From: Akkermansia muciniphila
GTDB taxonomy: Bacteria > Verrucomicrobiota > Verrucomicrobiia > Methylacidiphilales > CAMAQI01
Length of the DNA stretch: 42,324 nt
NCBI GenBank assembly: GCA_945883905.1
Contig: CAMCYL010000014.1
Location: forward strand, 1-42,324
Direction: 5' to 3'
Shown here: positions 25,360-32,785 of the stretch, piece after piece
Position numbering within the stretch: position 1 is the stretch's first letter
Layout of the letters: each line of letters starts with the position of its first letter
The notes under the pieces: generated by a model
Seen by the model: the letters and a program-made list of their open reading frames with translations, nothing else
What the model was told of the DNA's origin: nothing
Databases searched by the model: none
Position numbers and translations under genes: made by a program

Positions 25360-25420
25360 ATAATAATCCCTTTCTTGAATTGACGAATGAGATAAACTCA
25401 GGAATTGTATTCCTCCCTTC

Positions 25421-25505
25421 GCCCGAGTGATGGAATGGCAGACATACAGGACTTAAAATCCTGGGAGGTTTACCCCTCGTGCGGGTTCGAGTCCCGCCTC
25501 GGGCA
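25421..25505 (+). tRNA. tRNA-Leu (anticodon UAA)
   Basis: The acceptor stem pairs GCCCGAG with CTCGGGC, and A is the discriminator at 25505. The anticodon stem CAGGA/TCCTG encloses the loop CTTAAAA, so the anticodon is TAA (reads UUA). A long variable arm (GGGAGGTTTACCCCTC region) is typical of tRNA-Leu. The T arm GCGGGTTCGAGTCCCGC is complete. No CCA is encoded; it must be added enzymatically. Confidence 0.95.
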
Positions 25506-25545
25506 TTTTATCAAAATGGTAAAATGAATGAGATGCAGTTTTGCA

Positions 25546-25986
25546 TCATTTTTTCCTCTCGACGAGAGGGTTTTTACATCGGACTCCTTGAAATCTTGAG
25601 AAATCATGATCATTGGTATAGACGATCCCGGAATATTCAATCGCGAGGGCTGCAATCATTGCATCGGTTGTAAGATTTCCTCCTAATTCCGTTGACTCTA
25701 ATAAATCAAAAAAAATCTCAAGCGTCTGGGGAGAGGTGGAAAGCAGTCGAATTTGGGGTCGCTCGAACCAAACTCGAATCCTTTTTCGTACTTGAGAGAT
25801 GGTGAGGGGGCGTGTGGCGATGGTGGGGTGTGTCATCAATCGGGTAAAGGCCATGATGACAATTAAAGGGATCCCGACGAGAGTTTCACCGGAGAGAGTC
25901 TCTTCCCACCATTGTTTTGATTTTAAGTGATGAATTGATTTGGAGTCGTAGGCGTAAATCAATAAATTGGCATCTGGAATAATCAT
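25546..25986 (-). CDS. vapC: PIN-domain toxin (VapC type)
   Basis: VapC toxins are RNases that cut tRNA or rRNA when free of antitoxin. The 146-aa product has D5 in IPDANLLIYAYD, the family core VIMAFTRLMTHP, then GGNLTTDAMIAALA and VYTNDHDFSRF, which supply acidic metal ligands. It overlaps vapB by ATGA at 25983-25986. Its closest resemblance, from memory, is to PIN proteins with an F/L-R-L core after the second strand rather than the classical Glu. The module sits directly beside a tRNA gene. Confidence 0.88.
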   Translation of the reverse strand: MIIPDANLLIYAYDSKSIHHLKSKQWWEETLSGETLVGIPLIVIMAFTRLMTHPTIATRPLTISQVRKRIRVWFERPQIRLLSTSPQTLEIFFDLLESTELGGNLTTDAMIAALAIEYSGIVYTNDHDFSRFQGVRCKNPLVERKK

Positions 25987-26237
25987 CTTTTTTGGGTCCC
26001 GGCTTCGGCTTCAATTTGATCGTAGAGTTGGTTCATACTTAAGCCTCTGGAGGTGGGGTTAATTCCTACGGGAGCGGTTTCGATCTTACTTTTTTTCTTT
26101 CGATCTTGCGGGGTGAATGTACTAAGCCCTCTCTGTAAGACGATGTGCAGGAGAGTTCGAAAGGATTGGTCTGTTTGTTTGGCTCGATTCTTCAGTTCCG
26201 AAAGTATTGCATCATTGATGTCAATTGTCGTTCTCAT
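25983..26237 (-). CDS. vapB: VapB-type ribbon-helix-helix antitoxin
   Basis: The product is an 84-aa antitoxin. Residues 1-40 (MRTTIDINDAILSELKNRAK, then SFRTLLHIVLQRGL) form the RHH DNA-binding fold. The C-terminal part (TSRGLSMNQLYDQIEAE) would thread into VapC. It is transcribed first and overlaps vapC by four bases. CATC..GATG half-sites just upstream (near 26243-26253) may be the autoregulatory operator, but this is weak. Confidence 0.82.
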   Translation of the reverse strand: MRTTIDINDAILSELKNRAKQTDQSFRTLLHIVLQRGLSTFTPQDRKKKSKIETAPVGINPTSRGLSMNQLYDQIEAEAGTQKR

Positions 26238-26343
26238 ATTAGCATCATAGATGTCATAAAATTAAAATCAAATGATAATTGAATTTAAGGAGGGCAATTT
26301 TACTTTTTCTTTTCAAGTGTGAAAAGGTCAGTACGTTGCTGTC

Positions 26344-26970
26344 ATGTTCGACTCCATTTTTAAATTTATTCAAACAGGCGGGATTTTTATGGTTCCGCTA
26401 GGGATTTGTTCGATCATCTCTTTGACCATCATCATGGAGCGATGTTTTGCCCTGAGACGTCGTCATATGATCAGCCATCGGGTCGTTCAGTTAATTTCCG
26501 AAATGCATGGAGGAGGGACATTTGCCCCGATTCAGGCGGCGGCGGAAGAGGAGCATTCGCCGTTGAGTCGTCTGGTTTTGAACTGTATTCATCAGTTGCC
26601 TTTTTCTAAGTATGAGAATACAGAATCACTGCAAACGAAGGCTCGTGCAGAAATCAGTCTGATGGAGCGGGGGTTGGTCGTTTTAGAGATCATTGTCGGA
26701 ATTGGACCTCTTCTAGGGCTTTTGGGGACGATTGCGGGATTGATTACTATTTTCGGGGATGTGAGCGGAAAGGGGGAGATTGCGAATCAGGGGGCTCAAA
26801 TTGCAAAAGGAATTGCAGAGGCGTTAAACACAACGGTAGCGGGGTTGGTGGTTGCGATTCCCTCCTTGATTGCGCATAGTGTTCTTTCGAAAAAAGTGGA
26901 GGGCTATGCGGTTGAGTTGGAAAACATCTGCATGGAGCTTTTGAGTAAGCTTTATACCGGAAGCCGATAG
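26344..26970 (+). CDS. exbB: ExbB/TolQ family proton channel protein
   Basis: This 208-aa inner-membrane protein has three hydrophobic segments: near residue 15-32, and two in the C-terminal half. The family motif is GIGPLLGLLGTIAGLITIFGD (about 119-139), followed by GIAEALNTTVAGLVVAIPSL. With ExbD it harvests proton-motive force to drive TonB or Tol proteins. TolQ and MotA-like forms are close relatives, so the symbol is by context. exbD follows after 20 bases. No tonB gene is in the window. Confidence 0.88.
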   Translation: MFDSIFKFIQTGGIFMVPLGICSIISLTIIMERCFALRRRHMISHRVVQLISEMHGGGTFAPIQAAAEEEHSPLSRLVLNCIHQLPFSKYENTESLQTKARAEISLMERGLVVLEIIVGIGPLLGLLGTIAGLITIFGDVSGKGEIANQGAQIAKGIAEALNTTVAGLVVAIPSLIAHSVLSKKVEGYAVELENICMELLSKLYTGSR

Positions 26971-26990
26971 CGCATCCATTTCAATTTCTC

Positions 26991-27416
26991 ATGAAATTTT
27001 ATACAAAACAACGACGGACTCCGACGATTAATATTGTCTCCCTTGTTGATATTCTTTGTATTTTGTTGATTTTTTTCGTCGTCACGACCGTTTTTAAAAA
27101 AGAGGAGCCGGTGATTCGACTTGATCTTCCGAAGTCGAGCCAAGGAAAACTCGTAGATCCGAATGCCCCGATTGTGATTTTTGTGACAGAAGAAGAGAAG
27201 GTGTTTTTGGGGGATAATCCGATCGTTCCCGCTTCGAATTTGAGTGAAGCACTTCAGAAGCTTCGGAAGGAGCTTCCAAATTCTAAGTTTGCGCTCAAAT
27301 CGAGTAAGAAAGCTCCCTTCGGAATCATTGTTCAAGTAATGGATGCGGCTAAAGAGGCAGGAATTGATCAGCTTCCCGCCTTTACGCAAGAGGCGAACGA
27401 AGTGACCTCCCCATAG
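26991..27416 (+). CDS. exbD: ExbD/TolR family protein
   Basis: The 141-aa product has a short basic cytoplasmic N-terminus and one membrane helix holding the functional Asp: NIVSLVDILCILLIFFVVTT (about 14-33; Asp at 20). A periplasmic domain follows that begins KKEEPVIRLDLPKS. It pairs with the preceding ExbB-like protein. The gene ends just before R1 repeat copy B; no ordinary terminator is visible there. Confidence 0.9.
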   Translation: MKFYTKQRRTPTINIVSLVDILCILLIFFVVTTVFKKEEPVIRLDLPKSSQGKLVDPNAPIVIFVTEEEKVFLGDNPIVPASNLSEALQKLRKELPNSKFALKSSKKAPFGIIVQVMDAAKEAGIDQLPAFTQEANEVTSP

Positions 27417-27734
27417 TCATTCTCATTTTTGCTTTCAGCGAAGATTAAGTATTACTACCGTCCAAAATAAAATTTAATTTCACAGAGGAAATCGAGGAGG
27501 GGGATTGAAATCTTAAAGCAGTTCTCACGCGACGCCGCAACGTCAGAGGGGAGAGGATCGTGAGCTCTTTCCTATCGGCGTCTCCTTCGTCGACTACCGC
27601 CTCCCGAGAATCTCTCCCGTTTCTTTGAAAAAAGGATTTTCAAAAAACGATCGAGTTTCTCTTTAGGTGATCGGTTTCACCTCTCCTCGGAAAGAGCTCA
27701 GGATCCTCTCAGGGAGAAATTCTCGGATTTTTTT

Positions 27735-27975
27735 AATGGAGCGCCGATCCGTCAGCTGCCCATGAGCGTTAACTTAAGGAGAAGAGAAAATACAATATTC
27801 ACCGCAGAGTAAACGGAGGTTATGATTGTTTTAAGTCGGAGAAAAAGGCGGTTATCTTTGCTTTCAAAAAATAGAGAATTGAATTTTCCTCTGTGGCCCT
27901 CCGTTTACTCTGCGGTGAAAAAACTGTCTTTTCGTGTGTTAGGTTGACGCGCATGGTCAGCTGACGAATTGCCTT
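27735..27975 (+). repeat. R2-like half element interrupted by R3
   Basis: AATGGAGCGCCGATCCGTC at 27735 matches the left end of R2. The next bases (GCCCATGAGCGTTAAC) pair imperfectly with GTTGACGCGCATGGTCAGC at about 27943, so a palindrome of about 230 bp encloses R3. The right end of R2 is missing. Confidence 0.55.
27800..27919 (+). repeat. R3 element with perfect 22-bp inverted ends
   Basis: The left end starts TTCACCGCAGAGTAAACGG (27800-27821) and the right end (27898-27919) is its perfect reverse complement. The 76-bp core is AT-rich and non-coding. The ends resemble the dispersed CGCAGAGTAAACGGAG-type repeats that I recall from many environmental bacterial genomes. This copy lies inside R1 copy B. 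Confidence 0.7.
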
Positions 27976-28094
27976 TTTGGATTTTCGCTTTGCGTAGGGA
28001 GTGCGTGAGACAATGTATTTAAGGTTTTTTTGTTTTGGATATTAGTGATTAGGCATACGAGTATCAACTTGAAGGATTATTCGAATAAGGAAAA

Positions 28095-29642
28095 CTAAAG
28101 GGAGGGAGCTATTTCAAGATTGAAATCCATAATGACGGTGGCTCCATTCCGTTCGTTTTGGATTTCGCTGCAAAGAAATTTAATCATGGTCAATCCACTA
28201 TGTTCGTCATGAAGTTTGGCTTTAAGTGTTTCCATCGGTTCTGCAAGATCTAATCCATGTCCTGAGCCGGGGTCATCAATACGAACTCGAATTTTCTTCT
28301 CATCACGACAAGAGCACATTTGTAGATAAGATTTTAAAGTGGGCTCTTTTTTGGCTCCATGAATCATCGCATTGAGGTAGGCCTCTCGGGTTGCTAATAA
28401 AATATCGTATAATCGCTCTTCTGGCATTTTCGGAAACAAAAAGAGAAGGGTCTTTTTCCATTGCTCCTGCATGATATCAATGGTGAGATGATCGACTCCT
28501 TTGTTTTCCGAAAAAAGAATCGGATGCCACCCTTTTTCTTGAGGGGTCTCTGTCATCTCAAAGCGAACGACCATGAGATCATCGACTGCTTTTTCTTCAA
28601 TTTCTTTTTCCCCATCCGAATTTTCTAAAAAGCGATATAAAGCGGCAAAAGAACTAATACCCATTCGATGGGCAGTATCATCAAGACCGTCGCTCCAAAA
28701 ATAGATGGCGCCCCCTTCTTGACAAGGGTAGTCGACCTCCGTTGAATCAATTTCAGGAAACCATCCAAGGGGAGAAGCTCCATCGATCATGCTTCGAATT
28801 TTACCTTGTTCCGTGACATATAAGGGACTGGGAAATCCGTGGTTTGTGAGAATACATGATTTATTTCGTAGATCGATGATCGCGGAGCAGGTCGAAAGAG
28901 AGATTGCGGGTCCTTTTGTCTCTTTACCCCATTCATTGAGCAAAAATTGGTTCGTGAAAGAGCAAATTTCTTGAATAGAGGCCCCTTTTTCGATCATTCC
29001 CCGTGTGACCCCTTGAAAGAAGGCAGAAACAAAAGCAGCTTTAAGATCATGTCCTGAAACATCCGTGGCAATGACCAGAAATGCATTGTTGGGAAGAGGG
29101 TAGATATTAATGAAATCTCCCCCGACTTCATGCATCGGAAGGAAGCGAAAAGTAATCTGTTTGATCGCCGCCGTGTGATGGAGTCCTAGAATGGTATGAT
29201 GAAATTTTTGAATTTCATTTACTTGGTCGCGACTTTGCTGAAGATTTCGTTTTGATCGTGTTTGTTCGATTGCCTTATGGACAGAGGCTCTCATGGTGGA
29301 GAGTACGAGCGGTTTTTCGAGAAAATCAAAGACCCCGATCCGGAGGGAGTCTGAGATCATTTGTTTATCCGCTTCGGCACTTAAAAGAATACAGGCGAGG
29401 GTTTTATCCGCTTTGGAGATCCATTGGGTCAGATCTAATCCGGTCATTTCAGGCATTCGGTAGTCACTGACGACGCAGAGAAATTGATCGAAACCTTTTT
29501 CACTCAGTATCTCTCGAGCCTCTTTCGCATGAGAAGCGGTGATGACTTGGTATCCTCCTTTTTGAAGCGCCCCTTGAAGAAGGCGCAATGAGATGAGATC
29601 GTCATCGACTGCCAAAATAAAACCGGATTCGGGACTATTCAT
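28095..29642 (-). CDS. Receiver - PP2C (SpoIIE/RsbU) phosphatase - HATPase fusion
   Basis: The 515-aa protein has three modules. The receiver spans about 8-125, with acidic pair DDD (13-15), phospho-acceptor D60 in VVSDYRMP and K110 in LEKPL. A PP2C/SpoIIE-type Ser phosphatase follows from about 160 to 365, with HEVGGDFIN (171-179), TDVSGHDLKAAFV and FWSDGLDD. A C-terminal HATPase of the anti-sigma-kinase kind has REAYLNAMIHGAKK and DDPGSGHGLDL. Such chains control STAS anti-sigma antagonists. ATG 29642 is chosen since it overlaps the upstream stop; a longer frame to 29705 exists. Confidence 0.88.
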   Translation of the reverse strand: MNSPESGFILAVDDDLISLRLLQGALQKGGYQVITASHAKEAREILSEKGFDQFLCVVSDYRMPEMTGLDLTQWISKADKTLACILLSAEADKQMISDSLRIGVFDFLEKPLVLSTMRASVHKAIEQTRSKRNLQQSRDQVNEIQKFHHTILGLHHTAAIKQITFRFLPMHEVGGDFINIYPLPNNAFLVIATDVSGHDLKAAFVSAFFQGVTRGMIEKGASIQEICSFTNQFLLNEWGKETKGPAISLSTCSAIIDLRNKSCILTNHGFPSPLYVTEQGKIRSMIDGASPLGWFPEIDSTEVDYPCQEGGAIYFWSDGLDDTAHRMGISSFAALYRFLENSDGEKEIEEKAVDDLMVVRFEMTETPQEKGWHPILFSENKGVDHLTIDIMQEQWKKTLLFLFPKMPEERLYDILLATREAYLNAMIHGAKKEPTLKSYLQMCSCRDEKKIRVRIDDPGSGHGLDLAEPMETLKAKLHDEHSGLTMIKFLCSEIQNERNGATVIMDFNLEIAPSL

Positions 29643-30936
29643 ATTTTGGTTTTCCTGAAGCATGAATACGCAGACGTATTTCTGTATTTTCTTTCTCCTT
29701 ATCATGGAGCTCTAAGACCCATCCCTCGAACTTGACGATGGAACGGCACATTCCAAATGAAACAACATTCATCGTCCGATCTAATAAAAGAATTTCGTGA
29801 AGGGAGGCATACGTTGTAAAATCAAATTGATGACATTGTTTAACGAGTTCTTGGCTTTCAAAGTAAAAAATGAGCTCCTCTTGGATTTCGTGATAACGAA
29901 GGCTGATTAAGACGGGGGTATGAGAGCACGCATGGGAGATGTGATGGGTCAAAGAGTGAAGGACTTGACGAAGTCGTGCATCATCAAGAATCATATGGAA
30001 TAAAGGAGGAAGCTGAGATTTCCAGATCACGGTTCGTTGCGTTTCTTTAAAAGTCTCATTGGTTAATCGAACAAAATTTTGCCATAGTCGCTCGATATCG
30101 ACGGTGCGGAGATCGACACTTAAAATTCCATCGATGCCGATTTTCGGTCGTTGGGCCTCAGCGGTAATACGTTTAAGATGATTTCCACTTTTAAGAATGA
30201 ACTCCATACTCTCTCGTTGCTCAGGAGAAATCGCACTCTCCATCATGAGCTGAGCAAATCCAAGGACTCCATTGAGAGAATTGAATACTTCATTATGATA
30301 AAGATTTAAAAAATCGATGATGCGCTGATTTGTGACGACAGCAAAAAGACGAGCCTCTTCTGATTCAGTGACTTTTTTGAGAATGAGCTCTCCTAAATCA
30401 AGATTTGTGGTGGAGAGTTTCTCGGCGGATTCTACTCGGCGAATCGCCGCCCCGAGAGAGTTCATGGCAAGGCTTAAAAAATGATATTCAAATTCACAAT
30501 TTTGTTCGATTCGTTTTTCTGAATATCCGATAAATACCCCTTTAATATCATTTCCGGAGCGAATAGAGGATAAAATGATATTTTTTCCATGCTCCTCAAA
30601 GGTGACCACCCGACTGAGTTGAAGAGCAGAAGCAAAGGAGCCGTTTTCAGTGAGTTGATCGAGAAGGTGGAGAGTTTCGGGGCGCTTTTGCTCCTTTAAA
30701 ACTTCTGATAAATCAAAAAGTCCTGTGTGGGGGTCGAACCACGTAAACCCAAAATTATCCCAAGAGAATAATCGATCAATAAAATGAACGACTCGTTCGA
30801 TGAGAATCTCTTTTTTGACGGTTTGATGAAACTCCCCTTGTAGAAGTTGAAAATTATTGACGAGATCACGAATCAAGTCGATTCGCATCGCATAATGGAG
30901 AATATCCAGTGAGTTTTTTTCTTCGGTTGGGTTCAC
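29635..30936 (-). CDS. Degenerate sensor histidine kinase-like protein
   Basis: Residues 1-170 look like a GAF-type sensor (LFSWDNFGFTWFDPHTGLFD; SIRSGNDIKGVFIGYSEK). A dimerisation/phospho-acceptor helix follows: H214 in YHNEVFNSLNGVLGFAQLM, close to the usual HExRTPLNGIxGF but with the Arg-Thr-Pro part lost. The ATPase region should follow. The N-box position reads LHSLTHHISHA without the Asn, and no G1/G2 glycine boxes are visible. The 433-aa protein may be a pseudo-kinase that binds the receiver protein encoded next, whose start overlaps its stop (ATGAATAG). Confidence 0.7.
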   Translation of the reverse strand: MNPTEEKNSLDILHYAMRIDLIRDLVNNFQLLQGEFHQTVKKEILIERVVHFIDRLFSWDNFGFTWFDPHTGLFDLSEVLKEQKRPETLHLLDQLTENGSFASALQLSRVVTFEEHGKNIILSSIRSGNDIKGVFIGYSEKRIEQNCEFEYHFLSLAMNSLGAAIRRVESAEKLSTTNLDLGELILKKVTESEEARLFAVVTNQRIIDFLNLYHNEVFNSLNGVLGFAQLMMESAISPEQRESMEFILKSGNHLKRITAEAQRPKIGIDGILSVDLRTVDIERLWQNFVRLTNETFKETQRTVIWKSQLPPLFHMILDDARLRQVLHSLTHHISHACSHTPVLISLRYHEIQEELIFYFESQELVKQCHQFDFTTYASLHEILLLDRTMNVVSFGMCRSIVKFEGWVLELHDKEKENTEIRLRIHASGKPKYE

Positions 30937-30943
30937 TTTTAAA

Positions 30944-31786
30944 TCACTTTTTTATGAAAATTTGGCAGAGCTGTTCTGTTCGATCTAATGTATTTTCCAT
31001 GACTTTATCTAAATGATTCAGATCCATTCCGATACGTTCCCAAGCAAGGGGGCTAAAGCTTGGGACAATCGTTTCACCTGAATTCCCTAGTTCTAATGCA
31101 TGAACCAAAATGTCGGCGAGATGGATGATCGCGGTTTCAAAAGAGGCGGAGGTCGATTTTTCAGGAGTATGATGATGCTTCACCATCTCTCCTAACCCAA
31201 TGGGAAGTCGCCATTGCTCAATGAGTCTGCCGCCGACAATGGCATGATTAAATCCGAGGATATCCTGCTCGATAAGATGAGTCAGTATTTTAGTTTCACG
31301 ATGTTGAGTTAAAACAATCGACATCTCTTCGGGCATTTTAATGAGCATCGCCAGTCGTCCGATATCGTGGAGTAATCCTCCGACAAAATAACGCTCTGGA
31401 TTGGGGTCTGATTTTTCCTGTGCTAAACTAGCGGCCGCGACGCCGCAAGAGATCGAGTGAATCCAGAAATCATTCATATCAAGGAGATCGCTAGAGATCC
31501 CTATAAATGAGTCCATGACGGCCGTCGCCATGACTAAATCACGAATCTGTTTTAATCCTAAAAGTTGGATCGCATTGGGGATCGTTTCGACGCGTCTTGA
31601 GAATCCATAAAAAGCGCTATTGGAAAGAGCTAATAGGCGAGAGACTAAACTCGGATCTTTTGTGAGAATATTTCCAATCGATTCGGAGGTCGAACGAGGA
31701 TAATCAATCTCTTTTTCCAACTCATAAAAAATCGTTGAAAGCGCGGGAAAGGATTTTGAATCTTGAAAAAACTGATCGAGCGTCAT
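30944..31786 (-). CDS. HDOD domain protein
   Basis: HDOD domains resemble HD-domain phosphohydrolases without the catalytic pair and act as signalling scaffolds. The 280-aa product has the family run FPALSTIFYELEKEI, ILTKDPSLVSRLLALSNSAF, IQLLGLKQIRDLVMATAV and GLLHDIGRLAML. The start at 31786 overlaps the upstream stop by ATGA and has AGGAG upstream; an earlier ATG at 31834 lies inside the neighbouring gene. It is part of the hisH-led signalling operon, seven bases before the kinase-like gene. Confidence 0.88.
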   Translation of the reverse strand: MTLDQFFQDSKSFPALSTIFYELEKEIDYPRSTSESIGNILTKDPSLVSRLLALSNSAFYGFSRRVETIPNAIQLLGLKQIRDLVMATAVMDSFIGISSDLLDMNDFWIHSISCGVAAASLAQEKSDPNPERYFVGGLLHDIGRLAMLIKMPEEMSIVLTQHRETKILTHLIEQDILGFNHAIVGGRLIEQWRLPIGLGEMVKHHHTPEKSTSASFETAIIHLADILVHALELGNSGETIVPSFSPLAWERIGMDLNHLDKVMENTLDRTEQLCQIFIKK

Positions 31787-32124
31787 GAGGGGGCTCCTGT
31801 TTGGGAAAGCTTGGTCGCTAATCGATTTAGACAAAAAGAGTAAATTTTACTTAAAACTGGATTTGAGAGGTCTGATCCAAAAAAATGCTTTTGAAGAAGT
31901 GCATCGGATTGGGTGAGAATCTCGGCAGAAAAACTTAAAGGGGTCGATTGAGTTGCTCCCTCTTCTCCCTCGACCTCAAACTCGAGAATGCCCCACATTT
32001 TAAAGGCTTTGATATGTTTGTCGGTAACCGGAATTCCCTTTTTGAGCAAAAGTTGTCCATTGGGGCTTGTGACATCCTTAGAAAATAGGATTCCCTCTTT
32101 GAGTTCATGGATGAGAATTTTCAT
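31783..32124 (-). CDS. Small protein similar to the segment before HD-GYP domains
   Basis: The N-terminal half of this 113-aa protein (ELKEGILFSKDVTSPNGQLL and LKKGIPVTDKHIKAFKMWGI) resembles the short region that often precedes HD-GYP domains. No HD-GYP domain follows, however. The C-terminal half is helical and unassigned. It overlaps hisH and the HDOD gene by four bases on either side, so it is translated within a tight operon. A role as an adaptor for the HDOD protein is possible but is an inference. Confidence 0.65.
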   Translation of the reverse strand: MKILIHELKEGILFSKDVTSPNGQLLLKKGIPVTDKHIKAFKMWGILEFEVEGEEGATQSTPLSFSAEILTQSDALLQKHFFGSDLSNPVLSKIYSFCLNRLATKLSQTGAPS

Positions 32125-32729
32125 CTGTATCTTTCCGTGTAATTTTTGAGTAAGGTAAGACCGGCTTTTTGACTTTTTTCTGGATGGAACTGGACCCCAA
32201 AGAGATTTGATTGGGCGATTGCTGAGGTAAAACGAACTCCGTATTCAGTTGTAAAAAGAGTCGATTCTTTTTCTTGTAGAACCGGATAAAAGCTGTGAAC
32301 AAAATAAAAATAGTCCCCTTTACTTAATCCTTGATTGAGGGGGGACTCTTTTAAAATTTCGATCTGATTCCAGCCAATTTGAGGGATCTTTAAGTCAGTC
32401 CCTTGAAACTTAATGACCTTTCCCTTTAAAATCCCGAGTCCTTGGACAGAGGAGTCCTCTTCACTCGATTCAAAGAGCATTTGATAACCGACACAAATTC
32501 CTAATAGCGGACGTCCTGATTGGATCCATTCCTTGAGATCTTTCCACATTCCGCTGGCGTTTAAGGCGCGGACGCAATCGCCAAAGTTACCGACACCGGG
32601 GAGCACGAGGGCCTTGGCGCGAGAAAATTCGCTCGCTGATTTTGCAAAAAAAGGATTCCCTTCGACCTTTTGAAAGGCCTTTTCGACACTTCGGAGATTC
32701 CCTATTCCATAATCCACAATCCCGATCAT
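32121..32729 (-). CDS. hisH: Imidazole glycerol phosphate synthase, glutaminase subunit
   Basis: HisH hydrolyses glutamine and feeds ammonia to HisF in histidine synthesis. The 202-aa product has the class I amidotransferase triad: C79 in LGICVGYQMLFE, H182 and E184 in GVQFHPEKS. It begins MIGIVDYGIGNLRS, with the start at 32729. The longer frame to 32861 runs into repeat copy C and is not family-like. No hisF, hisA or other his gene is nearby. Instead it heads a chain of signalling genes joined by ATGA overlaps. Repeat copy C begins 57 bases upstream. Confidence 0.94.
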   Translation of the reverse strand: MIGIVDYGIGNLRSVEKAFQKVEGNPFFAKSASEFSRAKALVLPGVGNFGDCVRALNASGMWKDLKEWIQSGRPLLGICVGYQMLFESSEEDSSVQGLGILKGKVIKFQGTDLKIPQIGWNQIEILKESPLNQGLSKGDYFYFVHSFYPVLQEKESTLFTTEYGVRFTSAIAQSNLFGVQFHPEKSQKAGLTLLKNYTERYR

Positions 32730-32785
32730 AAGAAATGAGAATGAATCAATCTTTTCGAGAGGAAAGCCTATTTTTAAAAAATTTA

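Larger units (their letters stand above)
27453..28049 (+). mobile_element. R1 fold-back repeat, copy B, with R2 and R3 nested inside
   Basis: The left terminal repeat (ACTACCGTCCAAAA) starts at 27454; the right one (GTTTTGGATATTAGTGA, degraded) spans 28032-28048. Hairpin 1 arms lie at 27551-27572 and 27689-27710, with one mismatch. Hairpin 2 is absent. In its place an R2 half-element starts at 27735, and R3 (27800-27919) lies inside. The right arm carries the reverse complement of the long-variant arm seen in copies A and E (TGGATTTTCGCTTTGCG). It lies between convergent exbD and the receiver/phosphatase gene. No gene is seen in 27417-28094. Confidence 0.75.

Noticed and set aside
26344-27416. 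A complete Ton or Tol system
   Set aside because: Only the ExbB/ExbD-like pair is present; no tonB, tolA, tolB or pal gene is in the window.
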